Assembly (NCBI RefSeq): GCF_905220705.1
Contig: NZ_CAJNAT010000011.1
Coordinates: forward strand, 164,357-228,356
Direction of reading: 5' to 3'
Source of the DNA: Paraburkholderia domus
GTDB taxonomy: Bacteria > Pseudomonadota > Gammaproteobacteria > Burkholderiales > Burkholderiaceae
DNA: 64,000 nt
Each line of letters opens with the position of its first letter. Within the stretch, counting starts at the first letter, position 1. The notes under the pieces were generated by a model. The model was not told the origin of the DNA. It worked only from the letters and a program-made list of their open reading frames with translations, and ran no database searches. Of this stretch, positions 17,393 through 26,451 are shown piece after piece. A program made the translations under genes and the position numbers.

Positions 17393-20187
17393 TCAGGGTA
17401 CGCTCAGTCCTGCTGCCGTTGCTGGTTTTATCCGCGTCGCTCTGCGTGACCTGGATCGTATGGAATCACGAACGGCAAGCGACTCGCAAAGAGCTTCGCA
17501 CTCAGTTTAATTACACCATGAGTGATGCGGTAGGTCGCGTCGAACAACGCATGGCGACCTACGAGCTTATGTTGCGAGGCGTGCAGAGCCTGTTTGCCGC
17601 GAACGGAACGATCGATCGCGACAGGTTCCGGCGCTATGTGAGCGCGCTCAATCTTGACGCGAACTTTTCCGGGGTCCACGCCGTCGGGGTGATCGAATGG
17701 GTGCCCGTGGCGCGTAAAGCGGACCATATAGCGGGCATGCGGCAGGGCGGTATTCCAGACTACGCGATTCATCCCGACGGGCTGCGCCAGGACTATGCCC
17801 CGATCATTCAGCGCGAACCCTTTATTAGCGTCGCACGCAGCTCGCCTGGCTTTGACGCCTGGGACGAACCGGTACGGCGGTCTGCGATGGAGAAGGCCCG
17901 GGACTCCGGCATGGCGACCCTCTCGGGAAAGGTGCGGCTTACGGTCGACATGGGAGCAGACCCTCGGCCGGGGTTCATCATGTACCTGCCGATCTACGCG
18001 TCCGGCAAGGCGCAGGACAACCTGGCGCAACGTCGGGCGAACATTATTGGTTGGGTCTATGCATCGTTCCGTATGCGCGATGTGATGGCCAGTCTCTACG
18101 GTGAACAGCCACCCGGCGTTTCGCTGGCCATTTACGATGGCGTAGAGCCATTGGAGGCAGCGCTGCTGCATCGCACTTCAGATGCAAACAACCGGCACGG
18201 GCCCGCACTCATATCCGCCAACGAATATCTGGTCGTGGACGGGCACGACTGGATGTTGTCGATGAGCGCCTTCGACGAATTTCGATCCCGGTTAGGACGT
18301 AATGCGGAGGCGTTAATTGCAGGCGCCGGCACGGGGTTGAGTCTGCTGCTGGCGCTTCTCACGTGGCTCATGATGACGGGACGTGAGCGTGCCATACGGC
18401 TGGCGTCGGCGATGACGCGGGAGTTGCGCGAAAACGAAGAGAAGTTTCGCGCCATTGCCGACTGCACGGTGAACCTGGAAATCTGGTGGGGGCCGGACGG
18501 CAAACCTCGCTGGATCAATCCGTCGGTCGATCACTACACGGGCTACACCGTCGCCGAATGTATGGCGATGCGCGACTTCGCCCGCACGCTGATCCATCCC
18601 GAGGACATTTCGCGTGTTGCGCCGGAATTCAAAAAGGGGCTTCAGGGCTTTCGCGGCGACGATCTTGAATTCCGTTGCGTGCGCAAGGATGGATCGATTC
18701 TCTGGCTGTCGGTCTCCTGGGTTCCGATCAGCAATCAGAAGGGAGACTTCATCGGGTTTCGTACCAGCGGCCGCGATATTACGGAGCGCAAGAAGTCGGA
18801 GGAGAAGATCCGGGAACTTGCCTTCTATGACACGCTTACCCGCCTGCCCAATCGCGCGCTGCTTCTGGATCGCCTCAGGCAGTCAATGGTGGCGAGCCAC
18901 CTGAACAAGGTCTGCGGCGCCCTTATGTTCATCGATCTCGATCACTTCAAAACGCTGAACGATACGCTCGGGCATGACCAAGGCGATCTGCTCCTGCGAC
19001 AGGTCGCGAATCGCCTGTCGAGCAGTGTCGATGAGGGCGACACGGTCGCGCGGGTCGGCGGTGACGAGTTTGTTGTGGTGCTGGGCAATCTGAGTCTGGA
19101 CAAGGCGGTGGCGACAGCGGAAACCGAGGCGGCGGGGGAAAGAATTCTCACCGTGCTGGGGTGTGCCTACGAGCTCAATGGCGTCCAGTTCCGGAGTACC
19201 GCCAGCATAGGCGTGACCGTATTCAATGGGGAGCAGACTTCCACCGACGAGCTTTTCAAGCAGGCCGATCTCGCCATGTATAAATCGAAGGAGCGCGGCC
19301 GCAATGCCATGTGCTTCTTCGACCCTGCGATGCAGACGGCCGTGCTGAGGCGAGCCGAACTGGAGGTGGGGCTGCGCAGCGCGATTGAGGAGAACCGGAT
19401 TGTCCTTCACTATCAGGCGCAGGTTGTCGACGGCGATCGCATAACCGGTGCGGAAGCGCTTGCGCGCTGGGAGCATCCTGAGCGCGGCCTGATACCTCCG
19501 GGCGAGTTTATTCCGCTCGCCGAGGAGTCGGGGCTGATCCTCGAGATGGGGCGAACCGTATTGGCGTCCGCGTGCGCGCAACTGGCCCTGTGGGCGGCGC
19601 GGCCATCGATGGCGCATCTGTCGATAGCCGTGAACGTAAGCGCCCGGCAATTTCGCGAGCCGGACTTCGTAGACGGTGTGCTCGCGGTCATCAACCGGAC
19701 TGGGGCGAGGGCGGACAGGCTGAAGATCGAGCTGACCGAGAGTGTTCTCGTTGAGAACGTGCAGGACATTATCGAAAAGATGACCGCCTTGCGAGCTCGA
19801 GGCGTGACGTTCTCACTGGATGACTTCGGGACGGGATATTCTTCGCTGGCTTACCTGAAACGCTTGCCATTAGACCAGTTAAAGATTGACCGGTCGTTCG
19901 TGCGCGACATTCTGGTCGACCCCAACGATGCTGACATCGCGAGAACCATCGTGGCGCTTGCTCGAAGTTTTGACCTGGGTGTCATTGCCGAGGGCGTCGA
20001 GACGGAAGCACAAAGAGATTTTCTTGCCGTAGCCGGATGCCATGCCTATCAAGGTTTCCTCTTTTGCAAACCGCTGCCGATTCAGGGCTTTGAACAGTTT
20101 GTGAGCAGATTCAATTCCCATGCCCGGACGGAAGATCAGTCGACAGGGCGTGATGAGAGACGCGTTGATTCAGGTACCGTATCCTGA
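17389..20187 (+). CDS. CHASE-PAS-GGDEF-EAL membrane protein (c-di-GMP cyclase/phosphodiesterase)
   Basis: 932 residues. TM1 lies at ~5-22, a periplasmic CHASE domain at ~75-250 (HAVGVIEWVPVARKADHI, GFDAWDEPVRRSAM), TM2 at ~307-328, a PAS domain with PAC at ~345-465, then GGDEF and EAL domains. The GGDEF signature is intact (GGDEF at 557-561), so cyclase activity is possible. The EAL motif is intact at 689-691 and DDFGTGYSSL and KIDRSFV follow, so phosphodiesterase activity is also possible. Both activities in one protein usually means one dominates under a given signal; the sequence does not say which. Translation is coupled to the upstream binding protein, which probably supplies the periplasmic signal. 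Confidence 0.92.
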   Translation: MIRVRSVLLPLLVLSASLCVTWIVWNHERQATRKELRTQFNYTMSDAVGRVEQRMATYELMLRGVQSLFAANGTIDRDRFRRYVSALNLDANFSGVHAVGVIEWVPVARKADHIAGMRQGGIPDYAIHPDGLRQDYAPIIQREPFISVARSSPGFDAWDEPVRRSAMEKARDSGMATLSGKVRLTVDMGADPRPGFIMYLPIYASGKAQDNLAQRRANIIGWVYASFRMRDVMASLYGEQPPGVSLAIYDGVEPLEAALLHRTSDANNRHGPALISANEYLVVDGHDWMLSMSAFDEFRSRLGRNAEALIAGAGTGLSLLLALLTWLMMTGRERAIRLASAMTRELRENEEKFRAIADCTVNLEIWWGPDGKPRWINPSVDHYTGYTVAECMAMRDFARTLIHPEDISRVAPEFKKGLQGFRGDDLEFRCVRKDGSILWLSVSWVPISNQKGDFIGFRTSGRDITERKKSEEKIRELAFYDTLTRLPNRALLLDRLRQSMVASHLNKVCGALMFIDLDHFKTLNDTLGHDQGDLLLRQVANRLSSSVDEGDTVARVGGDEFVVVLGNLSLDKAVATAETEAAGERILTVLGCAYELNGVQFRSTASIGVTVFNGEQTSTDELFKQADLAMYKSKERGRNAMCFFDPAMQTAVLRRAELEVGLRSAIEENRIVLHYQAQVVDGDRITGAEALARWEHPERGLIPPGEFIPLAEESGLILEMGRTVLASACAQLALWAARPSMAHLSIAVNVSARQFREPDFVDGVLAVINRTGARADRLKIELTESVLVENVQDIIEKMTALRARGVTFSLDDFGTGYSSLAYLKRLPLDQLKIDRSFVRDILVDPNDADIARTIVALARSFDLGVIAEGVETEAQRDFLAVAGCHAYQGFLFCKPLPIQGFEQFVSRFNSHARTEDQSTGRDERRVDSGTVS

Positions 20188-20220
20188 GCAATCTGAATCG
20201 AAGATAGCGGCGCAGGCTCT

Positions 20221-20898
20221 TCAATCGCGGCGAAGGGCCGCTTCGTCGCCACCGGCGGAAGCACGCCACTGAACGTTGAGCAGGTGCTCGCGCATACATC
20301 GGGCCGCTGCTTCACCATCGCGGGCCTTCATCGCGCTGACGATATCCTGGTGTTGCTGGGCGAAAAAACGGCGTGTTTCCTGGGCTGAGGTCTTCTCACG
20401 CACCTCGGGTTTGACACGCATGCCGTTGATCACTTCCATCAGGGAAATGAGTGCGGGATTGCGTGTGGCCTGCCCGATCAGCAAATGAAATCGATGATCC
20501 CATTGTTGCCACTCTTCATCATTTTTTGCAGCGGCGTTTTTCCGCGCGCATTTTTCAAGTTCTAGCAAGTCGTCCCGGCTTGCCTTTGTGGCGGCGAGCT
20601 GTGCGAGTGCCGGCTCGAACAGCAGGCGCATTTCCGCGATGTCTGCCGGACTGGCGCCCGCACGAAGTCCACGTAGCGTCGGGGCGAATTTCAGCGGCCT
20701 CGCTCCCAGATAGGTGCCGCGGCCGACGCCGCGCCATACACGTCCTGACGCCTCCAGTGATGCAAGCGACGAGCGCAGCTCCCGCCGGCTGACTTTAAGG
20801 TCTTCCGCGAGCGTTCTTTCGGGCGGCAGTGCATCGCCGTCCTTGAGTTGATGGTCGGCAATATAGGTCAGCAGTCTGTCCAGTATCGAAACTTCCAT
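20221..20898 (-). CDS. GntR-family (FCD) transcriptional regulator
   Basis: ~225 residues. I use ATG 20898 because AAGGA precedes it; an upstream TTG at 20916 would lie inside the operator. The N-terminal winged helix shows ALPPERTLAEDLKVSRRELR and GRVWRGVGRGTYLG, followed by an FCD domain (AEMRLLFEPALAQLAA, WDHRFHLLIGQATRNP, FFAQQHQDIVSAM). It is divergent from the gamma-glutamyltransferase-like gene, and two near-identical palindromes lie in the 220-bp gap, one directly before its own start. It is therefore very likely an autoregulated repressor of the 21-26 kb gene set. The effector is unknown. It is convergent with the c-di-GMP gene, 33 bp away. Confidence 0.88.
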   Translation of the reverse strand: MEVSILDRLLTYIADHQLKDGDALPPERTLAEDLKVSRRELRSSLASLEASGRVWRGVGRGTYLGARPLKFAPTLRGLRAGASPADIAEMRLLFEPALAQLAATKASRDDLLELEKCARKNAAAKNDEEWQQWDHRFHLLIGQATRNPALISLMEVINGMRVKPEVREKTSAQETRRFFAQQHQDIVSAMKARDGEAAARCMREHLLNVQWRASAGGDEAALRRD

Positions 20899-20909
20899 TT
20901 TCCTTGCGC

Positions 20910-20929
20910 GAACCAATGTTTATTGGTTC
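20910..20929. promoter_or_regulatory. Operator 1: ACCAAT-N4-ATTGGT palindrome
   Basis: GAACCAAT (20910-20917) and ATTGGTTC (20922-20929) are a perfect 8-bp inverted repeat with a 4-bp centre. It overlaps the upstream end of the GntR gene. The same core recurs at 21066-21081. Confidence 0.75.
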
Positions 20930-21065
20930 ATAACATACCATAGACAAACCATCGGAGGTGAAGCATGTGGACGTTTTTTGATCTGATAGTGTATGCATCA
21001 TATCGGGTTAACACCGCGTGCAACCGGGCGCTGTTCACCGTAATCTCATCGTTTATGGCGTTCGT

Positions 21066-21081
21066 ACCAATGTCGATTGGT
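21066..21081. promoter_or_regulatory. Operator 2: ACCAAT-N4-ATTGGT palindrome
   Basis: ACCAAT (21066-21071), centre GTCG, ATTGGT (21076-21081), followed by TCATAA exactly as in operator 1. It sits ~45 bp before the ATG of the gamma-glutamyltransferase-like gene. Centres of the two operators are 154 bp apart, compatible with looping by a dimer-of-dimers. Confidence 0.75.
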
Positions 21082-21124
21082 TCATAAATAACAGATCGCT
21101 GGTCATTGCAAAAAGGAGTTGCGC

Positions 21125-22909
21125 ATGTCGTTTACAACCCGTCCGGAGCTGATTGGCACATTCGGCATGGTGGCCTCGACGCACTGGCTGGCGAGCGCGT
21201 CAGCAATGGCCGTTCTCGAGAAAGGGGGAAATGCGTTCGATGCGGCGGCCGCGGCGGGTTTTGTTCTGCAGATCGTTGAGCCGCACCTGAATGGTCCCGG
21301 CGGCGAGTTGCCGGTCGTGTTCTACAGTGCTCGCGAAAAACGTGTTCGCGTACTGTGCGGGCAGGGTGTGACGCCAGCGGGAATGACGATAGCGCGCATG
21401 CGTGAATTGGGTCTGGAAGTCGTTCCGGGTACGGGCTTGTTGCCCGCTGTCGTACCTGGAGCATTTGGCGCCTGGATGGTCATGCTGCGCGACTATGGGC
21501 AACTGCCGCTCGAGGAGGTCTTGAGCTATGCGATCGGCTATGCGGAGAACGGCTATCCGGTTCTCCCGCGGATGACGTCTTCGATTCTGGCAATCAAGGA
21601 TTTCTTCCGGAGCGAATGGCCCACTTCGGCTGAGCAATGGCTGCGCAATGGCGACGCGCCGATGCCGAACCAATTGTTTGCGAATCCGGCGATTGCGCAG
21701 TCGTACAGGCGCATTCTGGAAGAGGCCAATACCCGCGGTGATCGTGCCGAACAATGCGAGCTTGCCCGCAAGGTCTTTTATCGCGGTTTCGTGGCCGAGG
21801 CGATCGACCGCTATTTCCGCTCAACCGCCGTTCTCGATACCTCCGGCCAGCGCAACCATGGTCTGCTCAATGCAGATGACCTCGCGCGTTGGGAGCCGTC
21901 CTATGAAGATCCGGTCTCATACGACTATGAGGGCTTACGCGTTCACAAGACTGGCCCATGGGGCCAGGGACCGATGTTCCTGCAGCAGCTCGCGCTCCTT
22001 AAGGGTTTCGATCTCAGTGCAATGGACCCGATGGGACCGGATTTCGTGCACACGATCATTGAATGCTCGAAGCTCGCGTTCGCCGATCGTGAGGTGTTTT
22101 ATGGCGATCCCGCGTTTGCGCATGTGCCGATGGATGTGCTTCTGAGTGATACCTACAACGACGAGCGTCGTCGATTGATCGATCCAGGTCGCGCGTCGTT
22201 CGAATTTCGTCCTGGCACGCTGGGCGATAGCGAGCGACGTGCCGCACTGATTATGGCCAATGCCGGAAGGCAACAGTCCGGCGGTTTCGGCCAGGGTGAA
22301 CCGACGTTTGCACCGCTGCCTGAACTGCGCGGCGATACGGTTCATCTCGACGTGGTCGACCGGTGGGGCAACATGGTCTCGGCAACACCGTCGGGTGGCT
22401 GGCTCCAGGCCTCGCCTGCCGTGCCCGGTCTCGGCTTTAACGTGACCACGCGCGCGCAGATGTTCTGGATGGAGGAGGGGCTGCCGTCCTCGCTCGGCCC
22501 GGGGCGCCGCCCTCGCACGACGCTCTCGCCCACGCTTGTCACCCGTGAGGGCAAACCGTACGCGGCATTTGGCACACCGGGCGGCGACCAGCAGGATCAG
22601 TGGTCGATCCAGCTGTTTCTCCGGCACGTGCATGCCGGCATGAACTTCCAGGCTGCCGTGGATTCACCCTCGTTCCAGACGGCGCATTTCCCCGGCTCCT
22701 TTTATCCGCGTTCGATGCAACTGGGCAAGATGTCCGCCGAGTCCAATTTTCCGGCAGACACGCTTGCCGCATTACGGGCGCTTGGACATGACCTGACCGT
22801 GGCCGAGCCCTGGTCGCTGGGCCGTGTTTGCGCAGTCGGCATCAGAAACGGTTTGATGCGTGGTGCAGCAACACCTCGTCAGATGCAGGCATACGCAATC
22901 GGGCGATAA
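21125..22909 (+). CDS. Gamma-glutamyltransferase family Ntn-hydrolase
   Basis: 594 residues from ATG 21125 (AGGAG at 21113-21117). The family cleaves gamma-glutamyl bonds after autocatalytic splitting into two subunits. The N-terminal part has GGNAFDAAAAAGFVLQIVEP and GGELPVVFYSA. The predicted catalytic threonine, new N-terminus of the small subunit, is T405 in RGDTVHLDVVDRWGN, and the glycine loop corresponds to LSPTLVTREGKPYAAFGTPGGD. There is no signal peptide, unlike periplasmic Ggt, so a cytosolic catabolic hydrolase (as in gamma-glutamyl-amide or cephalosporin-acylase-like branches) is more likely. It is flanked by the GntR regulator and two MFS carriers. Substrate is unknown. Confidence 0.87.
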   Translation: MSFTTRPELIGTFGMVASTHWLASASAMAVLEKGGNAFDAAAAAGFVLQIVEPHLNGPGGELPVVFYSAREKRVRVLCGQGVTPAGMTIARMRELGLEVVPGTGLLPAVVPGAFGAWMVMLRDYGQLPLEEVLSYAIGYAENGYPVLPRMTSSILAIKDFFRSEWPTSAEQWLRNGDAPMPNQLFANPAIAQSYRRILEEANTRGDRAEQCELARKVFYRGFVAEAIDRYFRSTAVLDTSGQRNHGLLNADDLARWEPSYEDPVSYDYEGLRVHKTGPWGQGPMFLQQLALLKGFDLSAMDPMGPDFVHTIIECSKLAFADREVFYGDPAFAHVPMDVLLSDTYNDERRRLIDPGRASFEFRPGTLGDSERRAALIMANAGRQQSGGFGQGEPTFAPLPELRGDTVHLDVVDRWGNMVSATPSGGWLQASPAVPGLGFNVTTRAQMFWMEEGLPSSLGPGRRPRTTLSPTLVTREGKPYAAFGTPGGDQQDQWSIQLFLRHVHAGMNFQAAVDSPSFQTAHFPGSFYPRSMQLGKMSAESNFPADTLAALRALGHDLTVAEPWSLGRVCAVGIRNGLMRGAATPRQMQAYAIGR

Positions 22910-22961
22910 CTTTCGCGTTCGTCCCAGCAATCGTATCCATTTCCGTCAGGGAGAAAATGCC

Positions 22962-24374
22962 GTGTCTGCTATTGCCGCCCGTCTTGAGAGGCTGCCGTTA
23001 TCAGGCTTTCATCGCAAGCTCCTGCTGATCGGCGGGCTAGGGTATATGTTTGACGGACTCGATTCGTCATCGCTTGCGTTCCTGCTACCCGTCGTCAGCA
23101 AGCTATGGCACCTCACGAGTGCCGAGACCGGCCTCGTCGCGAGCAGCACCTACATCGGCTATTTTTTTGGGGCCTTTCTCTCGGGTGTGCTTGCAGATGT
23201 GATCGGCCGTCGCCGCATCATGATGAGCGCGCTGGCGATCTATTGCTGTGCGTCGCTCGCCAGCGCGACCGCGACTGACTGGCACACATTTTTCGCGTTA
23301 CGCATCGTCGCAGGCTTTGGATCTGGCGCGGAGACGGTGGTGATTGCGCCGTTCCTGGCTGAGTTCGTGCCGCGGCGTTACCGGGGCATCTTTTGCGGCG
23401 CACTGGTCGGCTTCATGTCGTTCGGCTATCTGGGGTCGTCCATTCTCGGCTTCACCGTCGTGCGCAACTTTGCCGATGGCTGGCGATATCTGGCGGTGGC
23501 GACTTCGTTGCCCGTCGTCATGCTTCTCTGGTGGCGAAGAACCCTGCCCGAATCACCGCGCTGGCTTGAAAGCCAGGGGCGGGCGGCTGAGGCGGACAGC
23601 ATCGTGAGTGCAATCGAATCATGGTTTGCAAGTAAAGGCATCCATTTGATGCCCATTGCTTCCTTTGGCACGGTGCCTGTATCGGCGCCCGCAAAGGGCA
23701 ACGCGCTGCAGAATGTGCTGACGCTGTGGTCGCCGCGACTGGCGCGTACGACCGCAGTGAGTTGGCTAATGTGGTTTTCGGTCGCGTTCGCGTATTACTC
23801 GTTTTTCTCCTGGATTCCGAGCCTGCTTCTCAAGGAGGGGCTCACCATGACGAAAAGCTTTGGTTACTCGATCGCGATTTATGGGGCACAGATTCCCGGT
23901 TATTTCTCGGCGGCATGGCTCAATGAGCGGCTCGGTCGAAAGGGTGTCGTGGCGTCCTACATGCTGCTGGGCGGGATTGCGGCGATTACGCTTGCGTTTT
24001 CCCACACCGGGTTGCAGATCATGGCTGCAGGCATTTGCCTGTCGTTCTTCATGAATGGCGCGTTCGCCGGCGTGTACGCGTACACCCCTGAAGTTTTTCC
24101 GACCGCTGTGCGAGCAACCGGTACGGGATCGTCCTCGTCTTTCGGCCGGATCGGCTCGGTGAGCGCCCCCATTCTGGTCGGCCTTATCTATCCGGTGCTC
24201 GGATTCCTGGGCGTGTTCGCCATGACCACCACCGTCTTACTAGTGGGGGCCTGTGTGGTGTTCTTCCTGGGAATCGAGACCCGCAACCGGTCGCTCGAAG
24301 ATATTGAAGAGGACGGCGCCGGCCTGCCCCAGGATTTATCGGGCTCGCTCGGTTCGACCGAAATGCGCGGCTGA
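22962..24374 (+). CDS. MFS transporter, sugar/aromatic-acid type
   Basis: 470 residues, 12 TM. GTG 22962 is preferred because GGGAG (22949-22953) is 8 bp upstream and the protein then begins SAIAARLERLPLSGFHRKLL, a normal cytosolic start. The longer frame from 22860 overlaps the previous gene. Motif A is at GVLADVIGRRRIMM, with PESPRWL and AYTPEVFPTAVRATGTG further on, the pattern of organic-acid and niacin-like carriers. Its position directly behind the transferase-like gene suggests import of that enzyme's substrate or export of the product. Confidence 0.86.
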   Translation: MSAIAARLERLPLSGFHRKLLLIGGLGYMFDGLDSSSLAFLLPVVSKLWHLTSAETGLVASSTYIGYFFGAFLSGVLADVIGRRRIMMSALAIYCCASLASATATDWHTFFALRIVAGFGSGAETVVIAPFLAEFVPRRYRGIFCGALVGFMSFGYLGSSILGFTVVRNFADGWRYLAVATSLPVVMLLWWRRTLPESPRWLESQGRAAEADSIVSAIESWFASKGIHLMPIASFGTVPVSAPAKGNALQNVLTLWSPRLARTTAVSWLMWFSVAFAYYSFFSWIPSLLLKEGLTMTKSFGYSIAIYGAQIPGYFSAAWLNERLGRKGVVASYMLLGGIAAITLAFSHTGLQIMAAGICLSFFMNGAFAGVYAYTPEVFPTAVRATGTGSSSSFGRIGSVSAPILVGLIYPVLGFLGVFAMTTTVLLVGACVVFFLGIETRNRSLEDIEEDGAGLPQDLSGSLGSTEMRG

Positions 24375-24408
24375 GCGCCCGAGATGTCCCATCCTTTACA
24401 GACAGACA

Positions 24409-24963
24409 ATGCCAGGCAATCCGATCGATCCAATCTCGCCAGTCCTGCAAATGCTGGACATTGCAGACCTTGAACGACTTGCAATAGTCATGCGTCTGAA
24501 GAATCAACCCACGGAGATTTTCCGTGCAGTTCACGCGCTGGCCGCGAGCGTGATCGGCCTCGGCCTTTTCACGATCATGTCTTACGACGCGCAACGCGAG
24601 GAGGTCGAGCGCATCTATACAAACATGCCGGACGTGTACCCGGTGGGAGGCCGTAAGCGAAAACACGGCACCGCGTGGGCAAACCAGGTATTGCAGGAAC
24701 TCAGGCCATTTCGCGCAGAAACGACGCAAGGCATCCGGGAGGCGTTCGACGATCACGCTGTGATGACTGGCATGGGACTCGGATCGATATTGAACATTCC
24801 GATCGCGTACGACGGGGTCTGCGTCGGCACGATGAACATGACGCACAAGGAAGGGTGGTACACGAGTAGGCACGAAGAAATGGGCATGCTGATCGGCTCC
24901 TTCCTTGCGCCCGCGCTAATCAGGTGCAACGTAATGCACATCGATAGCGTCATGCGTCTCTGA
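24409..24963 (+). CDS. GAF-domain protein
   Basis: 184 residues from ATG 24409; the longer frame overlaps the previous gene and is rejected. Nearly the whole protein is one GAF domain (AVHALAASVIGLGLFTIMSYDA, RAETTQGIREAF, SILNIPIAYDGVCVGTMNMTH). No catalytic or DNA-binding domain is attached. Stand-alone GAF proteins beside catabolic genes sometimes act as small-molecule sensors, and some have been shown to be enzymes; neither can be told here. It lies between two MFS genes, 34 bp after one and 15 bp before the other, so all appear co-transcribed under the GntR operator. Confidence 0.75.
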   Translation: MPGNPIDPISPVLQMLDIADLERLAIVMRLKNQPTEIFRAVHALAASVIGLGLFTIMSYDAQREEVERIYTNMPDVYPVGGRKRKHGTAWANQVLQELRPFRAETTQGIREAFDDHAVMTGMGLGSILNIPIAYDGVCVGTMNMTHKEGWYTSRHEEMGMLIGSFLAPALIRCNVMHIDSVMRL

Positions 24964-24978
24964 CTTCACTACGATCAA

Positions 24979-26217
24979 ATGCTTACAAGAACCGCCTTGA
25001 CCCGATCCGCTGAGTCCCAGAACACCTGGGTGTTTGTCTTCATCCTGAGCTACCTTGCGTTACTGGCCGATGGTGCAGACGTCATGATGTACGGGCTGAC
25101 GCTCACGCGAATCAAGGACGAATTTGGATTGAGCAATGTCGAAGCGGGGGCGTTGGGCAGCTTGACCCTCGTTGGCATGGCCATAGGCGGCATTCTGGGC
25201 GGTTGGGCTAGTGATCGCGTCGGGCGGGTACGGGTTGTAGCCTGGGCACTTGCGCTATTTTCGCTCGGAGCAGGCCTGCTGGGGTTCACGCACAGTTTTC
25301 TGGAATTTGCGGTCGTACGGTTTATCAGTTCGTTGGGCATCGGTTGCATGGTGCTGGTCTCCACACTCGTTGCCGAATACGTGCCCATGGAACGGCGCTC
25401 ACTGATTCTTGGAATCTTGCAAACGGGCATTTCCGCGGGCTACATCGTTGTCATCTCGCTGAGCAACTGGATTTTGCCGCACTACGGCTGGCGTACGCTC
25501 TACTACGTATCGGCACTTCCTGTGCTGCTGGCGCTGGCAATAAAATTTGCCGTGCCCGAACCGGCAACATGGCAGGCGAGCCGCGTGGCCGACCGCAAGG
25601 GCGAACGTGGGCATCGCACCAACCGCTACTATCTGATTTTCAGTAACCGGCAGTCGCGAACCTTGTTCATCCTGTGGACCTTAGCCTCCGTATTCGCGCT
25701 GTCCGGATTTTACGGTCTGAACAACTGGTTGCCGACTTACCTCGAAAAGGAATTGCACATCAAATTCGGCGCAATGGCCGGGTACATGATCGGCACTTTC
25801 GTAGTCGCCTTCATTGGCAAGATCGTGGCGGGATGGCTAGGTGACCGCTGGAGCCGGCGTGGTGTTTATGTCCTTGGCTGCGTAGGCGCCGCAGTCTTTC
25901 TGCCGGTGATTATCTTCTGGCATACGCGCGAGAACATTGCGTGCCTGATGCTTGTCTTCGGGTTTTTGTACGGTGTGCCGCTGGGGACGATTGGCACCTT
26001 CATGTCCGAGAGTTTCGCTACATCTATCCGTGGGACAGCCGTGGGCGGCTCCTATAACCTCGGTCGCTTTTGCTCGGGTGCGGCGCCCATCGTGATTGGC
26101 TACATTGCCACCCAGTTTTCCATCGGCATCGGATTTCTCGTGGTCGGTGGCGTTTTCTTTCTAAGCGGCGTAACCGCGTTTTTTATTCCAGACCGGTTGT
26201 ATGACACACAGCGTTAA
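24979..26217 (+). CDS. MFS transporter, aromatic acid:H+ symporter (AAHS) type
   Basis: 412 residues, 12 TM. The TM1 segment LLADGADVMMYGLTLTRI with a charged aspartate, and motif A GGWASDRVGRVRVVAWAL, match the AAHS family (benzoate, 4-hydroxybenzoate, 3-hydroxyphenylpropionate carriers). The final third has SFATSIRGTAVGGSYNLGR. It is the second carrier in the same gene set and only distantly similar to the first, so the two probably handle different compounds. Start ATG 24979 gives a short cytosolic N-terminus. Confidence 0.86.
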   Translation: MLTRTALTRSAESQNTWVFVFILSYLALLADGADVMMYGLTLTRIKDEFGLSNVEAGALGSLTLVGMAIGGILGGWASDRVGRVRVVAWALALFSLGAGLLGFTHSFLEFAVVRFISSLGIGCMVLVSTLVAEYVPMERRSLILGILQTGISAGYIVVISLSNWILPHYGWRTLYYVSALPVLLALAIKFAVPEPATWQASRVADRKGERGHRTNRYYLIFSNRQSRTLFILWTLASVFALSGFYGLNNWLPTYLEKELHIKFGAMAGYMIGTFVVAFIGKIVAGWLGDRWSRRGVYVLGCVGAAVFLPVIIFWHTRENIACLMLVFGFLYGVPLGTIGTFMSESFATSIRGTAVGGSYNLGRFCSGAAPIVIGYIATQFSIGIGFLVVGGVFFLSGVTAFFIPDRLYDTQR

Positions 26218-26330
26218 ACTGTGATCAGCCTTTGGACCGCGGCATCGCAGCCGCCGCAAGGGTAGCAAAATCTTGACGCGTGGCGGCTGTAAAACACTGC
26301 GCCAGTAGAAGCGCAAATCGAAAAGAACAC

Positions 26331-26346
26331 TGAGACAAACGTCTCA
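26331..26346. promoter_or_regulatory. Inverted repeat TGAGAC-N4-GTCTCA upstream of the Fis-type regulator
   Basis: TGAGAC (26331-26336) and GTCTCA (26341-26346) are perfectly inverted around AAAC, about 105 bp before the regulator start. AcoR-type activators bind TGAGACA-like dyads, so autoregulation by the downstream protein is plausible. The rest of the 234-bp gap holds nothing I recognise. Confidence 0.5.
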
Positions 26347-26451
26347 TCCGGCCCGATGCTGCACTGCAGTGTGATCTTCCGGAACCCGCATGCTAAAAGT
26401 CATCCTGAGCGTGCCACTCAGCGACGCGCGCCCAGCTGACCGGAGACATTC

